A DNA stretch of 64,000 nucleotides from Paracoccaceae bacterium (lineage in GTDB: Bacteria > Pseudomonadota > Alphaproteobacteria > Rhodobacterales > Rhodobacteraceae): assembly GCA_024636555.1 (NCBI GenBank), contig JAGXGW010000061.1:124001-188000 (forward strand), in the 5' to 3' direction. The notes below the pieces were generated by a model. That model had not been told where the DNA came from. It saw only the letters and a program-made list of their open reading frames with translations, and ran no database searches. Shown here piece after piece: positions 17,175-25,648 of this stretch (its first letter is position 1; every line of letters begins with the position of its first letter). The position numbers were made by a program, and so were the translations under genes.

Positions 17175-17265
17175 TTCAGGCCCTTTCGGGATGAGTTGCG
17201 GGGCAGGGGGCAACCTCTGCCCTTCGTTTTGCAGAATAGGGAAAAACGGGTTATTTGGTGCACCC

Positions 17266-17433
17266 CGCGCGGAATCAAGGCGCGGCACACGCCGCCGCGC
17301 GATCGCCGTCACGCCTCCCGGGGCGGCGATTTTGCGACTGTCGCGGCACTGTGGAATGTCAGATGATGAAGCGGGGATAAAGTGCCCCAAACTAAGGGTG
17401 GATCGCCGCCCCGCGTGACGGCGATCGCGCGGC
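17266..17433. repeat. Palindromic intergenic repeat family, copy A
   Basis: Fills most of the convergent gap between dctP and the DMT exporter. It contains a perfect 21-bp inverted repeat, 17294-17314 with 17413-17433, extended by a second 11-bp pair (17320-17330 with 17402-17412), so the RNA could form a long hairpin. The segment from 17266 is a diverged relative of the 45-base core shared by copies B (54301-54345) and C (56811-56855). Confidence 0.65.
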
Positions 17434-17459
17434 TTCTATCTGTGTAGAGTCCCAAGCTC

Positions 17460-18443
17460 CTACTGCCGCCCCTCGCCCGCAGGCAGGGGCAGGCGGCGGC
17501 TTTTGAACTTCTCGCGTAAGAACACGAACAGCCCCGATCCAAGGATCAGCGCGCTGCCTGCCCAGACCGCCGGCGTCGGCACGTCGCCCCAGATCACCCA
17601 ACCCCAGAAGATCGCAAGCGGCAGGCCGATATACTCGAAAGGCGCAACCACGGCGGCGTCCGCCAGCCGGTAGGCCTGCGCCAGGGCAAAGCCGATGATC
17701 GCGGAATTCAGACCAAGGCCCAGAAACAGCCAGCGGTCCCCCCCCTCGGGCCAGACCCATGCGCGCAGCAGAAACTGGAGCGATCCGTTCTTGACCCCGA
17801 CGGCATAGCGCCCGTCGCCCGCCACCAGATAGAACGCGAGCGACACAACGATGAAAGTGCCCTGAATATAGACCGCCAAGGCGGAGGCGCGTGTTGTCGC
17901 TCCCAACCGTCGCGTCAGGATCTGGTTCAGCGCATAGGTCAGCGCGGCCAGCACCGGCAGGAACAGGATGATCCGCGACACCTCCGTTTCGCTCTCCCAC
18001 GGGCGCATCATCAGCACGACACCGGCAAAGCCCACGCTGACAGCGGCCAGCCGCAGCGGGCCGACCTTCTCGCCCAGTAGCGGGATGGACAGCAGCGTGA
18101 TCATCAGCGGCGCCACGAAAAAGAGGGCTGTGGCCTCGGCCAGCGGGATCACGGCCAAGGCCGCGAAATAGGTCAGGTTCGAAACCACAACCAGCGCGCC
18201 GCGCATCAGGTGCAATCCGGGCGTGCGGGTCCGCAGGATGGCAAAACCACCCTCCACCTGAACCAGCATCAGGCTGAAGATGATGCCGATGGCCGAACGG
18301 ATGAACACCATTTGATGCAGAGGATAGCCACCAGAAAGCTGCTTGATGAGCACGTCGTTGACCGAAATCGCCGCCACGCCTGCCAGCACGAATCCGACGG
18401 CGGCAGCGGCGTTTTGCGGGACGGTGACAAGAGGAGCGCGCAT
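17460..18443 (-). CDS. EamA/DMT-family membrane transporter
   Basis: 327 residues with about ten hydrophobic segments in two EamA repeats, the layout of drug/metabolite exporters (RhaT/YdcZ/S-adenosylmethionine-uptake-like branch). Repeat motifs are LMRGALVVVSNLTYFAALAV with AEATALFFVAPLM in the first half, and AQAYRLADAAVVAPFEYIGL in the second. ATG 18443 has GGAAAGG upstream. The charged tail KFKSRR is cytoplasmic by the positive-inside rule. It is divergent from the CoxG-like gene. Substrate not predictable. Confidence 0.88.
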   Translation of the reverse strand: MRAPLVTVPQNAAAAVGFVLAGVAAISVNDVLIKQLSGGYPLHQMVFIRSAIGIIFSLMLVQVEGGFAILRTRTPGLHLMRGALVVVSNLTYFAALAVIPLAEATALFFVAPLMITLLSIPLLGEKVGPLRLAAVSVGFAGVVLMMRPWESETEVSRIILFLPVLAALTYALNQILTRRLGATTRASALAVYIQGTFIVVSLAFYLVAGDGRYAVGVKNGSLQFLLRAWVWPEGGDRWLFLGLGLNSAIIGFALAQAYRLADAAVVAPFEYIGLPLAIFWGWVIWGDVPTPAVWAGSALILGSGLFVFLREKFKSRRLPLPAGEGRQ

Positions 18444-18602
18444 GATGGGCCTTTCCTTCAGATGTCATGCCTATCCCCGCACACGGACAGGTGCCAGCAC
18501 GATTTTCCAGCCCTCCGAAAGGATCGCTTGGCGTGGCGTCAAGGCTGGTTTAACCTGTCGTGCACGACATGCCAGAATGCGGCCGAGGGAAGGCCAACAT
18601 CC

Positions 18603-19142
18603 ATGCAGATGAATGACCAACGCGATATAAAGGCCCCTCGCTCCGAAGTATGGGCGGCGCTTCTGAGTGCGGATGTCCTCAAGGACTGCGTGCCCGGGGC
18701 ACAGGAGGTCACGGGCAGCCCCGAAGACGGGTTCGAGGCGACGGTTGTGCAGAAGGTTGGTCCGGTAAAGGCCACGTTCAAAGGGCAGGTAACCTTGACC
18801 GATATGGTCGAGGGGGAAAGCCTGACACTGTCCGGAGAGGGCAAGGGCGGTGCCGCGGGCTTTGCCAAGGGAGAGGCGAAAGTCCGGCTTGAGGATATCG
18901 CTGACGGAACGCGGCTGATCTATGATGTCGAGGCCAAGGTTGGCGGTAAACTGGCGCAGCTTGGCAGCAGGCTGATTGACGGTTTCGCCAAGAAAATGGC
19001 GGATCAGTTTTTCGAGAATTTCCAGAACACGGTCGAAGGCCCTGACGTGGAAAATACCGAAGAGAGCGCCGAAGCCGATCAGGCCGGGGCGGCAGGGGAA
19101 GAGTCCGAGAAAAAGGGCTGGCTCGCTCGGTTGAAAGGCTGA
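18603..19142 (+). CDS. CoxG-like SRPBCC-domain protein
   Basis: 179 residues from ATG 18603 (MQMNDQRDIKAPRSEVWAAL); upstream in-frame codons are not family-like. The START/SRPBCC fold of the CoxG family is visible in VLKDCVPGAQEV, GPVKATFKGQVTL and the helix LAQLGSRLIDGFAKKMADQFF. An acidic linker and the C-terminal KKGWLARLKG may attach it to the membrane or a partner. CoxG is named for carbon monoxide dehydrogenase clusters, where it anchors the enzyme, but no coxMSL gene is in this window, so its role here is unknown. Confidence 0.85.
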   Translation: MQMNDQRDIKAPRSEVWAALLSADVLKDCVPGAQEVTGSPEDGFEATVVQKVGPVKATFKGQVTLTDMVEGESLTLSGEGKGGAAGFAKGEAKVRLEDIADGTRLIYDVEAKVGGKLAQLGSRLIDGFAKKMADQFFENFQNTVEGPDVENTEESAEADQAGAAGEESEKKGWLARLKG

Positions 19143-19246
19143 TGCTAGACTGTTCGGTGCGCTGGCGGTGCGCGATGCGGGCACCGTTCGCGGCGGGAAA
19201 TGACGATCCATGGCACGCGGTCGCGTTGCATGGCAAAACCCTGTGA

Positions 19247-20392
19247 CTAGGCTCTTGCTTTGCCGTTCAGCCGGAAGCGCACGCCTTCCGCATGGAAGTC
19301 CAGAGAGGCATTGCCATCGAAATAGGACGCCACGATCTCCTTGATTAATCTCGACCCGAAGCCGTGTCGTGTCGGTTCTTCGACACGCGGTCCATCAGCT
19401 TCAACCCATTCGAAGAAAAACGCGCTCTCCGGGCCACCCCATGCTATCGAAACGCGGCCGGTCTCATTCGACAAGGCTCCATATTTGGCCGCATTCGTCG
19501 CCAGTTCATGGATGGCCAGTGAAAGACCAAGCACTTGTTGCGAGGCAAGCAGCATGGGAGGACCGGCGTAGGATATCCGATCTGACCCGTTTTGGTGCGG
19601 GGCGAGTGCCTCGTCAATCACGCCACAAATATCCGCTGCCGCATAGCTTGAACCGGTCAGAATGTCCTGTGCGCGCGAAAGCGCCCCGAGCCGGGCACTG
19701 ACGGCCGTGCGGCCCTCTTCAAGACTTCGGGACTGGCGGAGCGTCTGCGTGGTCATGGCCTGCACCATCGAGAAGATGTTTTTCATCCGTTGCGTGAGCT
19801 CATCGTTGAGCAGCTTCTGAAATTCTTCGGCGTTCTTTCGATCGCTGATATCCGAGGCGGCTCCCATCCAGCTTGTGATTTCGCCGGCTTCGTCAAACAG
19901 CGGCACCGCGCGGGACAATGCCCATCCCACCGATCCGTCGACGCGGTTCACTTTGTGCTCGATATGGTAGGTATCTTTCTGTGCGATAGCGCGCCGGATT
20001 TCCTTGCGAACGAGGTCCCGGTGCTCATCCGGGATATATTCTTCCAACCAGTTGGCGTTTCCTGCGGAGGTATCGGGGATAAACCCGCCGCCGGACAGTT
20101 GCGCAAGCTCGCTCCAGTCCGCGTTCAGACGGTAACGCACCTCCGAGGAGGAACGGAGCAAGGCGTCGAGTTGCGCGGTAAGCTCTGCGCGGTCTTTTCT
20201 CCCGCGTTCTGTCTCGCGGTCCACGGCACCACGGATGGCTTCGTCACGGGCTGTGTTGGCCACATTCGTATCGCGTTCCGCGCGAAGCGCAGCAATCTCC
20301 TTCTTGAGTGCTGCATTCTCTGCTTCAAGAGCGGCATTGTCGTCATGTGTCTCTGCGCGGGCATCGTGGTTCATTCGTTTGGGGTAGGGCAT
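19247..20392 (-). CDS. HWE-family sensor histidine kinase homolog lacking the phosphoacceptor His
   Basis: 381 residues, no membrane segments, so cytoplasmic. Residues about 18-80 form a coiled coil (AALEAENAALKKEIAAL). A PAS/PAC domain follows (about 80-185, ending GAASDISDRKNAEEFQK). The H-box reads ELTQRMKNIFSMVQAM where HWE kinases have ELxHRxKN: residue 201 is Gln (codon CAA, bases 19792-19790), not the phosphorylated His. The ATP-binding domain is intact, with HELATNAAKYGALS (the H of HWE), FEWVEADGP (the WE) and HGFGSRLI. It may bind ATP yet not autophosphorylate at the usual site, acting as a regulatory pseudokinase or using a different His. No response regulator gene is adjacent. Confidence 0.85.
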   Translation of the reverse strand: MPYPKRMNHDARAETHDDNAALEAENAALKKEIAALRAERDTNVANTARDEAIRGAVDRETERGRKDRAELTAQLDALLRSSSEVRYRLNADWSELAQLSGGGFIPDTSAGNANWLEEYIPDEHRDLVRKEIRRAIAQKDTYHIEHKVNRVDGSVGWALSRAVPLFDEAGEITSWMGAASDISDRKNAEEFQKLLNDELTQRMKNIFSMVQAMTTQTLRQSRSLEEGRTAVSARLGALSRAQDILTGSSYAAADICGVIDEALAPHQNGSDRISYAGPPMLLASQQVLGLSLAIHELATNAAKYGALSNETGRVSIAWGGPESAFFFEWVEADGPRVEEPTRHGFGSRLIKEIVASYFDGNASLDFHAEGVRFRLNGKARA

Positions 20393-20560
20393 GCCTTTGC
20401 TTTCTCATGATCCGACACTTTCGTAACAGTAGCCAGCGTGTCGCAACTTGTCGAATGCCGAAATTTTCTTGCCTTCCAGAGCCTCCGGAGCCCGCCCGGT
20501 GGCTTCAGCGCCGTCAGAGATTGACGCGCCTGACTTGTTTGTCTGCAAGGCGCATTCTAC

Positions 20561-21367
20561 ATGCTGTTCATGAAAAGATTTATCCCCTTTATGACACCCG
20601 ATCCTGTGGTCGCTGTCGTCCGCTTGTCCGGCAGCATCGGCTCCGGCGCCCGCAGCCCGCTCAGCGACGAGGCCATTGGCCCCGTGCTGGAACGCGCGTT
20701 CCGGCGTGGCAAGCCTGCCGCTGTCGCATTGGTGCTCAACTCGCCCGGCGGCTCGCCCGTGCAATCGGCGCTGATCGCGGCCCGTATCCGGCGTCTGGCA
20801 GCAGAGAAAAAACTTCCGGTTCACGCTTTTGTCGAGGATGTGGCGGCGTCTGGCGGGTATTGGCTGGCCGCCGCCGCCGATGACATCTGGGCCGATACAG
20901 GTTCGATCGTAGGTTCTATCGGCGTCATCTCGGCAGGTTTCGGCGCGCATGTCGCGCTGGCCCGGCAAGGGGTGGAACGGCGGGTCTATACCTCGGCGGA
21001 GTCCAAAAGCATGCTGGACCCTTTCCTGCCTGAAAAGCCCGAGGATGTGGCGCGGCTGAAAGATTTGCTGGGCGGCCTGCATGAGACCTTCGTGGATTAT
21101 GTGAAGTCGCGTCGCGGCGCCAAGCTGGCCGACAATCCCGATCTGTTCACGGGGCGTTTCTGGCTGGGCATGCAGGCACATCATCTGGGTCTGATCGACG
21201 GGATCGGGCATCTGGAACCGAAGCTGAAAGAGCTCTACGGCGAGAAAACCCGCTTTGTCCGCTACGGGCGCAAACGCAGCCTGTTCCAGCGTTTCGGCGC
21301 AACCCTGGCGCAAGACGCGCTGGCAGGGATAGAGGAGCGCGCGGCTTTCGCGCGTTTCGGGTTGTGA
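20561..21367 (+). CDS. S49-family (SppA/SohB-like) serine peptidase
   Basis: 268 residues. This family cleaves leftover signal peptides or membrane protein fragments at the membrane. Ser97 in VEDVAASGGYW is the likely nucleophile and Lys149 in SAESKSMLDPF the likely general base, the Ser/Lys dyad of the short SppA type. NSPGGSPVQSA is another family motif. There is no long membrane anchor; the N-terminal FMKRFIPF may associate with the membrane. An AAGGCG lies 8 bases before ATG 20561. A tiny membrane gene begins one base after the stop, suggesting co-expression. Confidence 0.88.
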   Translation: MLFMKRFIPFMTPDPVVAVVRLSGSIGSGARSPLSDEAIGPVLERAFRRGKPAAVALVLNSPGGSPVQSALIAARIRRLAAEKKLPVHAFVEDVAASGGYWLAAAADDIWADTGSIVGSIGVISAGFGAHVALARQGVERRVYTSAESKSMLDPFLPEKPEDVARLKDLLGGLHETFVDYVKSRRGAKLADNPDLFTGRFWLGMQAHHLGLIDGIGHLEPKLKELYGEKTRFVRYGRKRSLFQRFGATLAQDALAGIEERAAFARFGL

Positions 21368-21368
21368 C

Positions 21369-21533
21369 GTGATCCTGAAAATCGTGGTCCTGTTCCTGGT
21401 CGGTATGGGTGTTCTGGCCATGTTCGGCAAACTGAAATTACCCGGTCAGAAACGGCTGCAAGCGGCGCGCTGCCCTTCATGCCGTCGCTACCGGATCGGG
21501 CGCGGGCCCTGCTCGTGCGGTCACAAAGGATAA
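21369..21533 (+). CDS. Small membrane protein with a zinc-ribbon-like cysteine tail
   Basis: 54 residues, starting at GTG 21369 (one base after the sppA-like stop) and ending at TAA 21531-21533, three bases before the exchanger gene. The N-terminus ILKIVVLFLVGMGVLAMFG is a single membrane helix; a short basic linker (KLKLPGQKR) leads to CPSC and CSCGH, four cysteines in a CxxC...CxC arrangement that could bind zinc. Tight packing between two real genes in the same direction and the ordered motif support translation. No known family is recognised. It may assist the peptidase or the exchanger, which is inference from position only. Confidence 0.65.
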   Translation: MILKIVVLFLVGMGVLAMFGKLKLPGQKRLQAARCPSCRRYRIGRGPCSCGHKG

Positions 21534-21536
21534 GGC

Positions 21537-22496
21537 ATGGTCTGGTTTATGGCAGCCCTCGGGCTGGTGATTCTTCTTTTTGCGGGTGACGCGCTGGTAA
21601 AAGGGGCCGTCAATCTCGCGCTCAGGGTCGGTATTCCGGCGCTGATCGTCAGTTTGACCATCGTGGCCTTTGGAACGTCCGCGCCGGAGATGTTGATCTC
21701 GGTGCAGGCTGCGATGGCCGGTGTGCCGGGGATTGCCATGGGCAATGTGGTCGGCTCGAATACCGCGAATATCCTGCTGGTTCTGGGTGTTCCGGCCCTG
21801 ATCGCGGTGATGCACACAAGTGAGCACAACACGCGCCGCAGCTATGTGGTGATGATTGCCGCCTCCATTTTGTTTATCGCACTGGCCTTCCGCGGTGTAT
21901 TCGACTGGAGCGCCGCGCTGGTCCTGTTGGGAGCACTGCTGTTGACGCTGGGTGATATGTTCCGGCAGGCCCGGGCGCATCGTGCGAAAGCTGCCGCCGA
22001 TGCCGCAGAGATTGACGAACTCGAAGACCTCGAGGGCGTAGACCCCGAAATGCCGTGGTGGAAGATTATCCTGTTCCTTGTCTTGGGGCTGATCGGCCTG
22101 CCGCTGGGGGCCGAAATTCTTGTGGACAGTTCTACGGTGATCGCCCGGACTTTCGGGATCAGCGAGACGGTGATCGGGCTGACTTTGGTTGCTGTCGGCA
22201 CATCCATGCCAGAGCTTGCGACCACGGTGATGGCGGCCATCCGCCGTCAGGCCGATGTGGCGCTGGGCAATGTGATCGGCTCCAACCTGTTCAACCTGCT
22301 GGCCATCATCGGTGTTGCGGGGCTGGTCGCCCCGATTCCGGTAGACCCCTCATTGTTGACATTCGATCTTTGGGTGATGCTGGGCGCATCGATCCTGCTG
22401 ATCCCCTTCGTCTTTCTGCGCCAGAATATCGGGCGCGTCTGGGGTGTCGTCTTGATCCTGCTCTACGTGGCCTATCTGCTCACCGTATTGCTCTGA
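21537..22496 (+). CDS. Calcium/sodium antiporter (CaCA family, YrbG-like)
   Basis: 319 residues with about ten membrane segments. The two inverted alpha repeats that form the ion site are clear: GTSAPEMLISVQAA with GNVVGSNTANILLVLG, and GTSMPELATTVMAA with GNVIGSNLFNLLAIIG. The cytoplasmic loop between halves is acidic (AAEIDELEDLEGVDPE), as in the family, and might sense calcium. The ATG follows GGATAAGG of the preceding small gene. Likely exports calcium in exchange for sodium or protons across the inner membrane. Confidence 0.92.
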   Translation: MVWFMAALGLVILLFAGDALVKGAVNLALRVGIPALIVSLTIVAFGTSAPEMLISVQAAMAGVPGIAMGNVVGSNTANILLVLGVPALIAVMHTSEHNTRRSYVVMIAASILFIALAFRGVFDWSAALVLLGALLLTLGDMFRQARAHRAKAAADAAEIDELEDLEGVDPEMPWWKIILFLVLGLIGLPLGAEILVDSSTVIARTFGISETVIGLTLVAVGTSMPELATTVMAAIRRQADVALGNVIGSNLFNLLAIIGVAGLVAPIPVDPSLLTFDLWVMLGASILLIPFVFLRQNIGRVWGVVLILLYVAYLLTVLL

Positions 22497-22516
22497 CGGG
22501 ACGGAAGGGGACGGCT

Positions 22517-23299
22517 ATGGAAAAAATTGCGCTGGTGACCGGGGCGGGCAGGCGCCTTGGCCGTGCCATGGCCCTTTATCTGGCAGATCGCGGCTATGAT
22601 CTGGCGGTGCATTATGCAGCCTCCGGTGACGCCGCCGGGGAAGTTGCCGACCTGATCCGCGCCAAGGGCCGCCGCGTCGTGACCCTTCAGGCCGATCTGT
22701 TGGATGAAGCGGCGACGCACGGGCTGATCCCCGCCGCGATGGAGGCGCTGGGCGGGCCTGTCACCTGTCTCGTCAACAACGCCTCCATCTTCGAATATGA
22801 CAGCCTGGAGTCAGCGAACAGGACAAGCTGGGACCGTCATTTTGACAGCAATCTGCGCGCGCCCTTCATTCTGACGCAGATCATGGCAAGCAATATAGCC
22901 GATGCCGCGCGTGATGCGGCGGGGGAGCCTGTGGCGCAGGGCCTGGTGGTCAATATGATCGACCAGCGCGTCCGCAAGCTGACGCCCGAATTCATGACCT
23001 ATACGCTGGCCAAAATGGGCCTGTGGGCGCTGACCCAAACAGCGGCGCAGGCACTGGCACCGCGTATCCGTGTCAATGCGATCGGGCCGGGGCCGACCTT
23101 GCAGGGCGCGCGGCAGTCCGCACAGCACTTTGCCGACCAGCGCGCATCGACGGTTCTGGGGCGCGGCGCGAACCCTGACGATATCACAGCAGCTCTGGGT
23201 TATTTCCTGGATGCTCCGGCTGTCACAGGGCAACTTTTGTGCGTCGACGGAGGCCAGCATCTAGGCTGGCAGACGCCGGATGTGCTGGGTGTCGAGTGA
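22517..23299 (+). CDS. SDR-family oxidoreductase (pteridine reductase/FolM-like)
   Basis: 260 residues from ATG 22517, preceded by GGAAGGGG; the frame is open far upstream but overlaps the exchanger gene. The cofactor motif TGAGRRLGRAMA (arginine-rich TGxxRRxG, as in NADPH-dependent pteridine reductases), NNASIFEYDSL, and the catalytic YTLAK are present. The Ser of the usual catalytic triad is replaced in the segment NMIDQRVRKLTPEF, as in FolM/PTR1-type enzymes where Asp serves instead. Likely reduces a dihydropterin. C-terminal GQLLCVDGGQHL is typical of SDRs. 20 bases downstream of the exchanger gene. Confidence 0.82.
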   Translation: MEKIALVTGAGRRLGRAMALYLADRGYDLAVHYAASGDAAGEVADLIRAKGRRVVTLQADLLDEAATHGLIPAAMEALGGPVTCLVNNASIFEYDSLESANRTSWDRHFDSNLRAPFILTQIMASNIADAARDAAGEPVAQGLVVNMIDQRVRKLTPEFMTYTLAKMGLWALTQTAAQALAPRIRVNAIGPGPTLQGARQSAQHFADQRASTVLGRGANPDDITAALGYFLDAPAVTGQLLCVDGGQHLGWQTPDVLGVE

Positions 23300-23443
23300 T
23301 GTTGTGACCACCGTAAGGCGTATTCCCGTCAAAGTTTTGCACTGTTCACGCCGCCGTCATGCCACTGTTACAAAAATCTCAATGTTTTCAGTATTTTGTG
23401 GCATGGTAAAATAATATCGTTAGTTATCAGGCGCTTGCGTAGT

Positions 23444-23460
23444 TGCCTAAAATTTAGGCA
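23444..23460. promoter_or_regulatory. Palindrome TGCCTAAA-A-TTTAGGCA upstream of uvrC
   Basis: Eight-base perfect arms around a single A, in the AT-rich region before uvrC. The size suits an operator for a dimeric repressor; which one is unknown, and the LexA sites known from other alphaproteobacteria (GTTC-N7-GTTC) do not match it. Confidence 0.35.
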
Positions 23461-23521
23461 GACCAGAGAAGCGGGCCGGAACTAAGGAAAATTTCCAGAT
23501 GGCGAAAACTTATCGGCAGAC

Positions 23522-23530
23522 TTATCCACA
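23522..23530 (+). promoter_or_regulatory. Perfect DnaA-box sequence TTATCCACA
   Basis: Exact match to the high-affinity DnaA box, in an AT-rich stretch before uvrC. Only one perfect copy is seen, so replication origin function is unlikely; transcriptional control by DnaA is possible. Confidence 0.4.
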
Positions 23531-23608
23531 GAAAACGTGGACATGTTTATCCTTGCCCCGGCCCTGCAAAGATTGCAGCGACGCCCAAAGAATCATACCT
23601 GTGCTGTC

Positions 23609-25480
23609 ATGACTGAAACGCCCCATTCCGATCGCGGCCTGACCGGCCATGCGCTGATACAGGATTGCCTCAAAACGCTGGACGGCTCGCCCGGCGTCTA
23701 CCGGATGCTGGATGATCAAAGCCGCGTGCTTTATGTCGGCAAGGCCCGCAACCTGCGGGCGCGCGTGTCGAACTATGCGCGGCCCTCGGGCCATTCCGGA
23801 CGGATCGCGCGGATGATCTCCGAGACGGCGGCGATGATGTTCCTGACGACCCGGACAGAGACAGAAGCGCTGCTGCTGGAGCAGAACCTGATCAAGCAAC
23901 TCAAGCCGCGCTACAACGTGCTGCTGCGGGACGACAAGAGTTTCCCGAACATCCTGATCACCGGCGATCACGATTTTCCGCAGATCACCAAGCATCGCGG
24001 CGCGCGCAAGGAAAAGGGCCAGTATTTCGGCCCCTTCGCCAGCGCGGGTGCGGTGAACCGGACGTTGAGCCAGTTGCAAAAGGTGTTCTTGCTGCGCAAC
24101 TGCACGGATGCCATGTTTTCCAGCCGGACGCGGCCCTGTCTGCTGCACCAGATCAAGCGGTGCTCGGCCCCCTGCACGGGGCTGATCTCCAAGGAGGATT
24201 ACGCCGCGACTGTGGCGGATGCCGCGCGCTTTCTCTCGGGCCGCTCCACGGCGGTGCAGGAAACGCTTGCGGAGCAGATGCAGCAAGCCTCCGACAATAT
24301 GGAGTTCGAGCGCGCCGCCGCCTTGCGTGACCGCATCCGCGCGCTGACGCAGGTGCAGACAGTGCAGGGGATCAACCCGCGCGGCGTGGCCGAGGCGGAT
24401 GTGATCGCGCTGCATATGGAAGGCGGACAGGCCTGTGTGCAGGTGTTCTTTATCCGCGCGCATCAGAACTGGGGCAATGCCGATTTCTACCCCCGCATCG
24501 GTGCCGATATCGAGGCACCGGAGGTGCTGGAGGCCTTTATCGGCCAGTTCTACGACACCAAGGAGCCGCCGCGCCAGTTGATCCTGTCGCATCCGCTCGA
24601 CAATCCCGATCTGATGCAGGCCGCCCTGACCGAGAAGCTGGGCCGCAAGGTCGAGATCCTTGTGCCCCAGCGCGGCGAGAAGGCCGAGCTTGTGGAAGGC
24701 GCTGCGCGCAATGCCCGCGAATCCCTCGCGCGGCGCATGGCGGAAGGGGCGACACAGACAAAGCTGCTCAAAGGGCTGGCCGAAGCCTTTGCGTTGCCCG
24801 CGCCGCCTGCGCGGGTCGAGGTTTACGACAACAGCCATATTCAGGGTACCGACGCGGTGGGCGCGATGATCGTGGCAGGGCCGGACGGGCTGATGAAAGG
24901 CCAGTACCGCAAGTTCAACATCCGTGGGGACGACCTGACACCTGGCGACGATTTCGGCATGATGAAAGAGGTGCTGCACCGCCGCTTCAAACGCCTGCAA
25001 AAGGAAGATCCTGACCGCACGCTTGGCCTGTGGCCCGACTTGCTGCTGATCGACGGCGGGGCCGGGCAGGTGAGTGCGGTGGCGCAGATCATGGCCGAAC
25101 ATGGCGTGCAGGATATCCCGATGGTGGGGGTGGCCAAGGGCGTGGACCGCGATGCGGGCAAGGAGGAGTTCCACCGCGTCGGCCAGCGCCCCTTTGCGCT
25201 GCGCCACAATGATCCGGTGCTCTATTTCGTGCAGCGTTTGCGCGACGAGGCGCACCGCTTCGCCATTGGCACGCACCGCGCCAAACGCAGCAAGGCCGTG
25301 GGGGCCACCCCGCTCGACGATGTGCCGGGCGTGGGCGCGGGGCGCAAACGGATGCTGCTGTCGCATTTCGGCAGCGCCAAGGCTGTCAGCCGCGCGGGGC
25401 TGGAAGACCTCAAGGCCGCGCCGGGAATCTCGCAAGCGATGGCGGAAACCATCTATGCGTATTTCCACGAAAAGGGCTGA
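23609..25480 (+). CDS. uvrC: Excinuclease ABC subunit C
   Basis: Nuclease subunit of nucleotide excision repair, making both incisions around a lesion. The start is set at ATG 23609 ([16 protein letters not shown]), giving 623 residues; a GTG at 23537 would add 24 residues without family character. The order is the GIY-YIG domain ([25 protein letters not shown]), UvrB-binding UVR motif ([17 protein letters not shown]), the RNase H-like endonuclease domain ([27 protein letters not shown]), and the C-terminal helix-hairpin-helix pair ([29 protein letters not shown]). In related genomes pgsA and moaDE follow directly; here an ABC cassette lies between. Confidence 0.95.
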   Translation: MTETPHSDRGLTGHALIQDCLKTLDGSPGVYRMLDDQSRVLYVGKARNLRARVSNYARPSGHSGRIARMISETAAMMFLTTRTETEALLLEQNLIKQLKPRYNVLLRDDKSFPNILITGDHDFPQITKHRGARKEKGQYFGPFASAGAVNRTLSQLQKVFLLRNCTDAMFSSRTRPCLLHQIKRCSAPCTGLISKEDYAATVADAARFLSGRSTAVQETLAEQMQQASDNMEFERAAALRDRIRALTQVQTVQGINPRGVAEADVIALHMEGGQACVQVFFIRAHQNWGNADFYPRIGADIEAPEVLEAFIGQFYDTKEPPRQLILSHPLDNPDLMQAALTEKLGRKVEILVPQRGEKAELVEGAARNARESLARRMAEGATQTKLLKGLAEAFALPAPPARVEVYDNSHIQGTDAVGAMIVAGPDGLMKGQYRKFNIRGDDLTPGDDFGMMKEVLHRRFKRLQKEDPDRTLGLWPDLLLIDGGAGQVSAVAQIMAEHGVQDIPMVGVAKGVDRDAGKEEFHRVGQRPFALRHNDPVLYFVQRLRDEAHRFAIGTHRAKRSKAVGATPLDDVPGVGAGRKRMLLSHFGSAKAVSRAGLEDLKAAPGISQAMAETIYAYFHEKG

Positions 25481-25648
25481 AAACGCGCTTTCAGAAAAGC
25501 CTAATTTGTAGACACCGCGTTATTGAGGGCTTAGGATTTGGGCATAGTGACGCCGGCGCAGGGCCTGAGCGGGGCATTTGTGCGTGAATGATGTGCATGG
25601 CCCTCTTGGCGGTGCAGAACTGGCGCAAACATCCAACGGGAGTGACCG

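Larger units (their letters stand above)
23300..23608. other. AT-rich intergenic region upstream of uvrC
   Basis: 309 bases, much richer in A+T than its surroundings, before the probable uvrC start. It holds an 8-bp inverted repeat CATGCCAC (23358-23365) / GTGGCATG (23398-23405), a palindrome at 23444-23460 and a perfect DnaA-box sequence at 23522-23530. No tRNA or ORF is convincing; probably the uvrC promoter and control region. Confidence 0.5.

Noticed and set aside
23300-23608. Chromosomal replication origin
   Set aside because: Only one perfect DnaA box is present and no usual origin neighbours (dnaA, parAB, hemE, mnmG) are in the window.
23522-25468. A 648-codon minus-strand frame opposite uvrC
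   Set aside because: The plus strand encodes complete UvrC; the antisense product is rich in His/Gln/Arg with no recognised domain.
25481-25648. Thiamine pyrophosphate riboswitch before the NMT1-type binding protein
   Set aside because: The conserved CUGAGA and paired ACCUGAUCUGGAU elements are not present in the leader.
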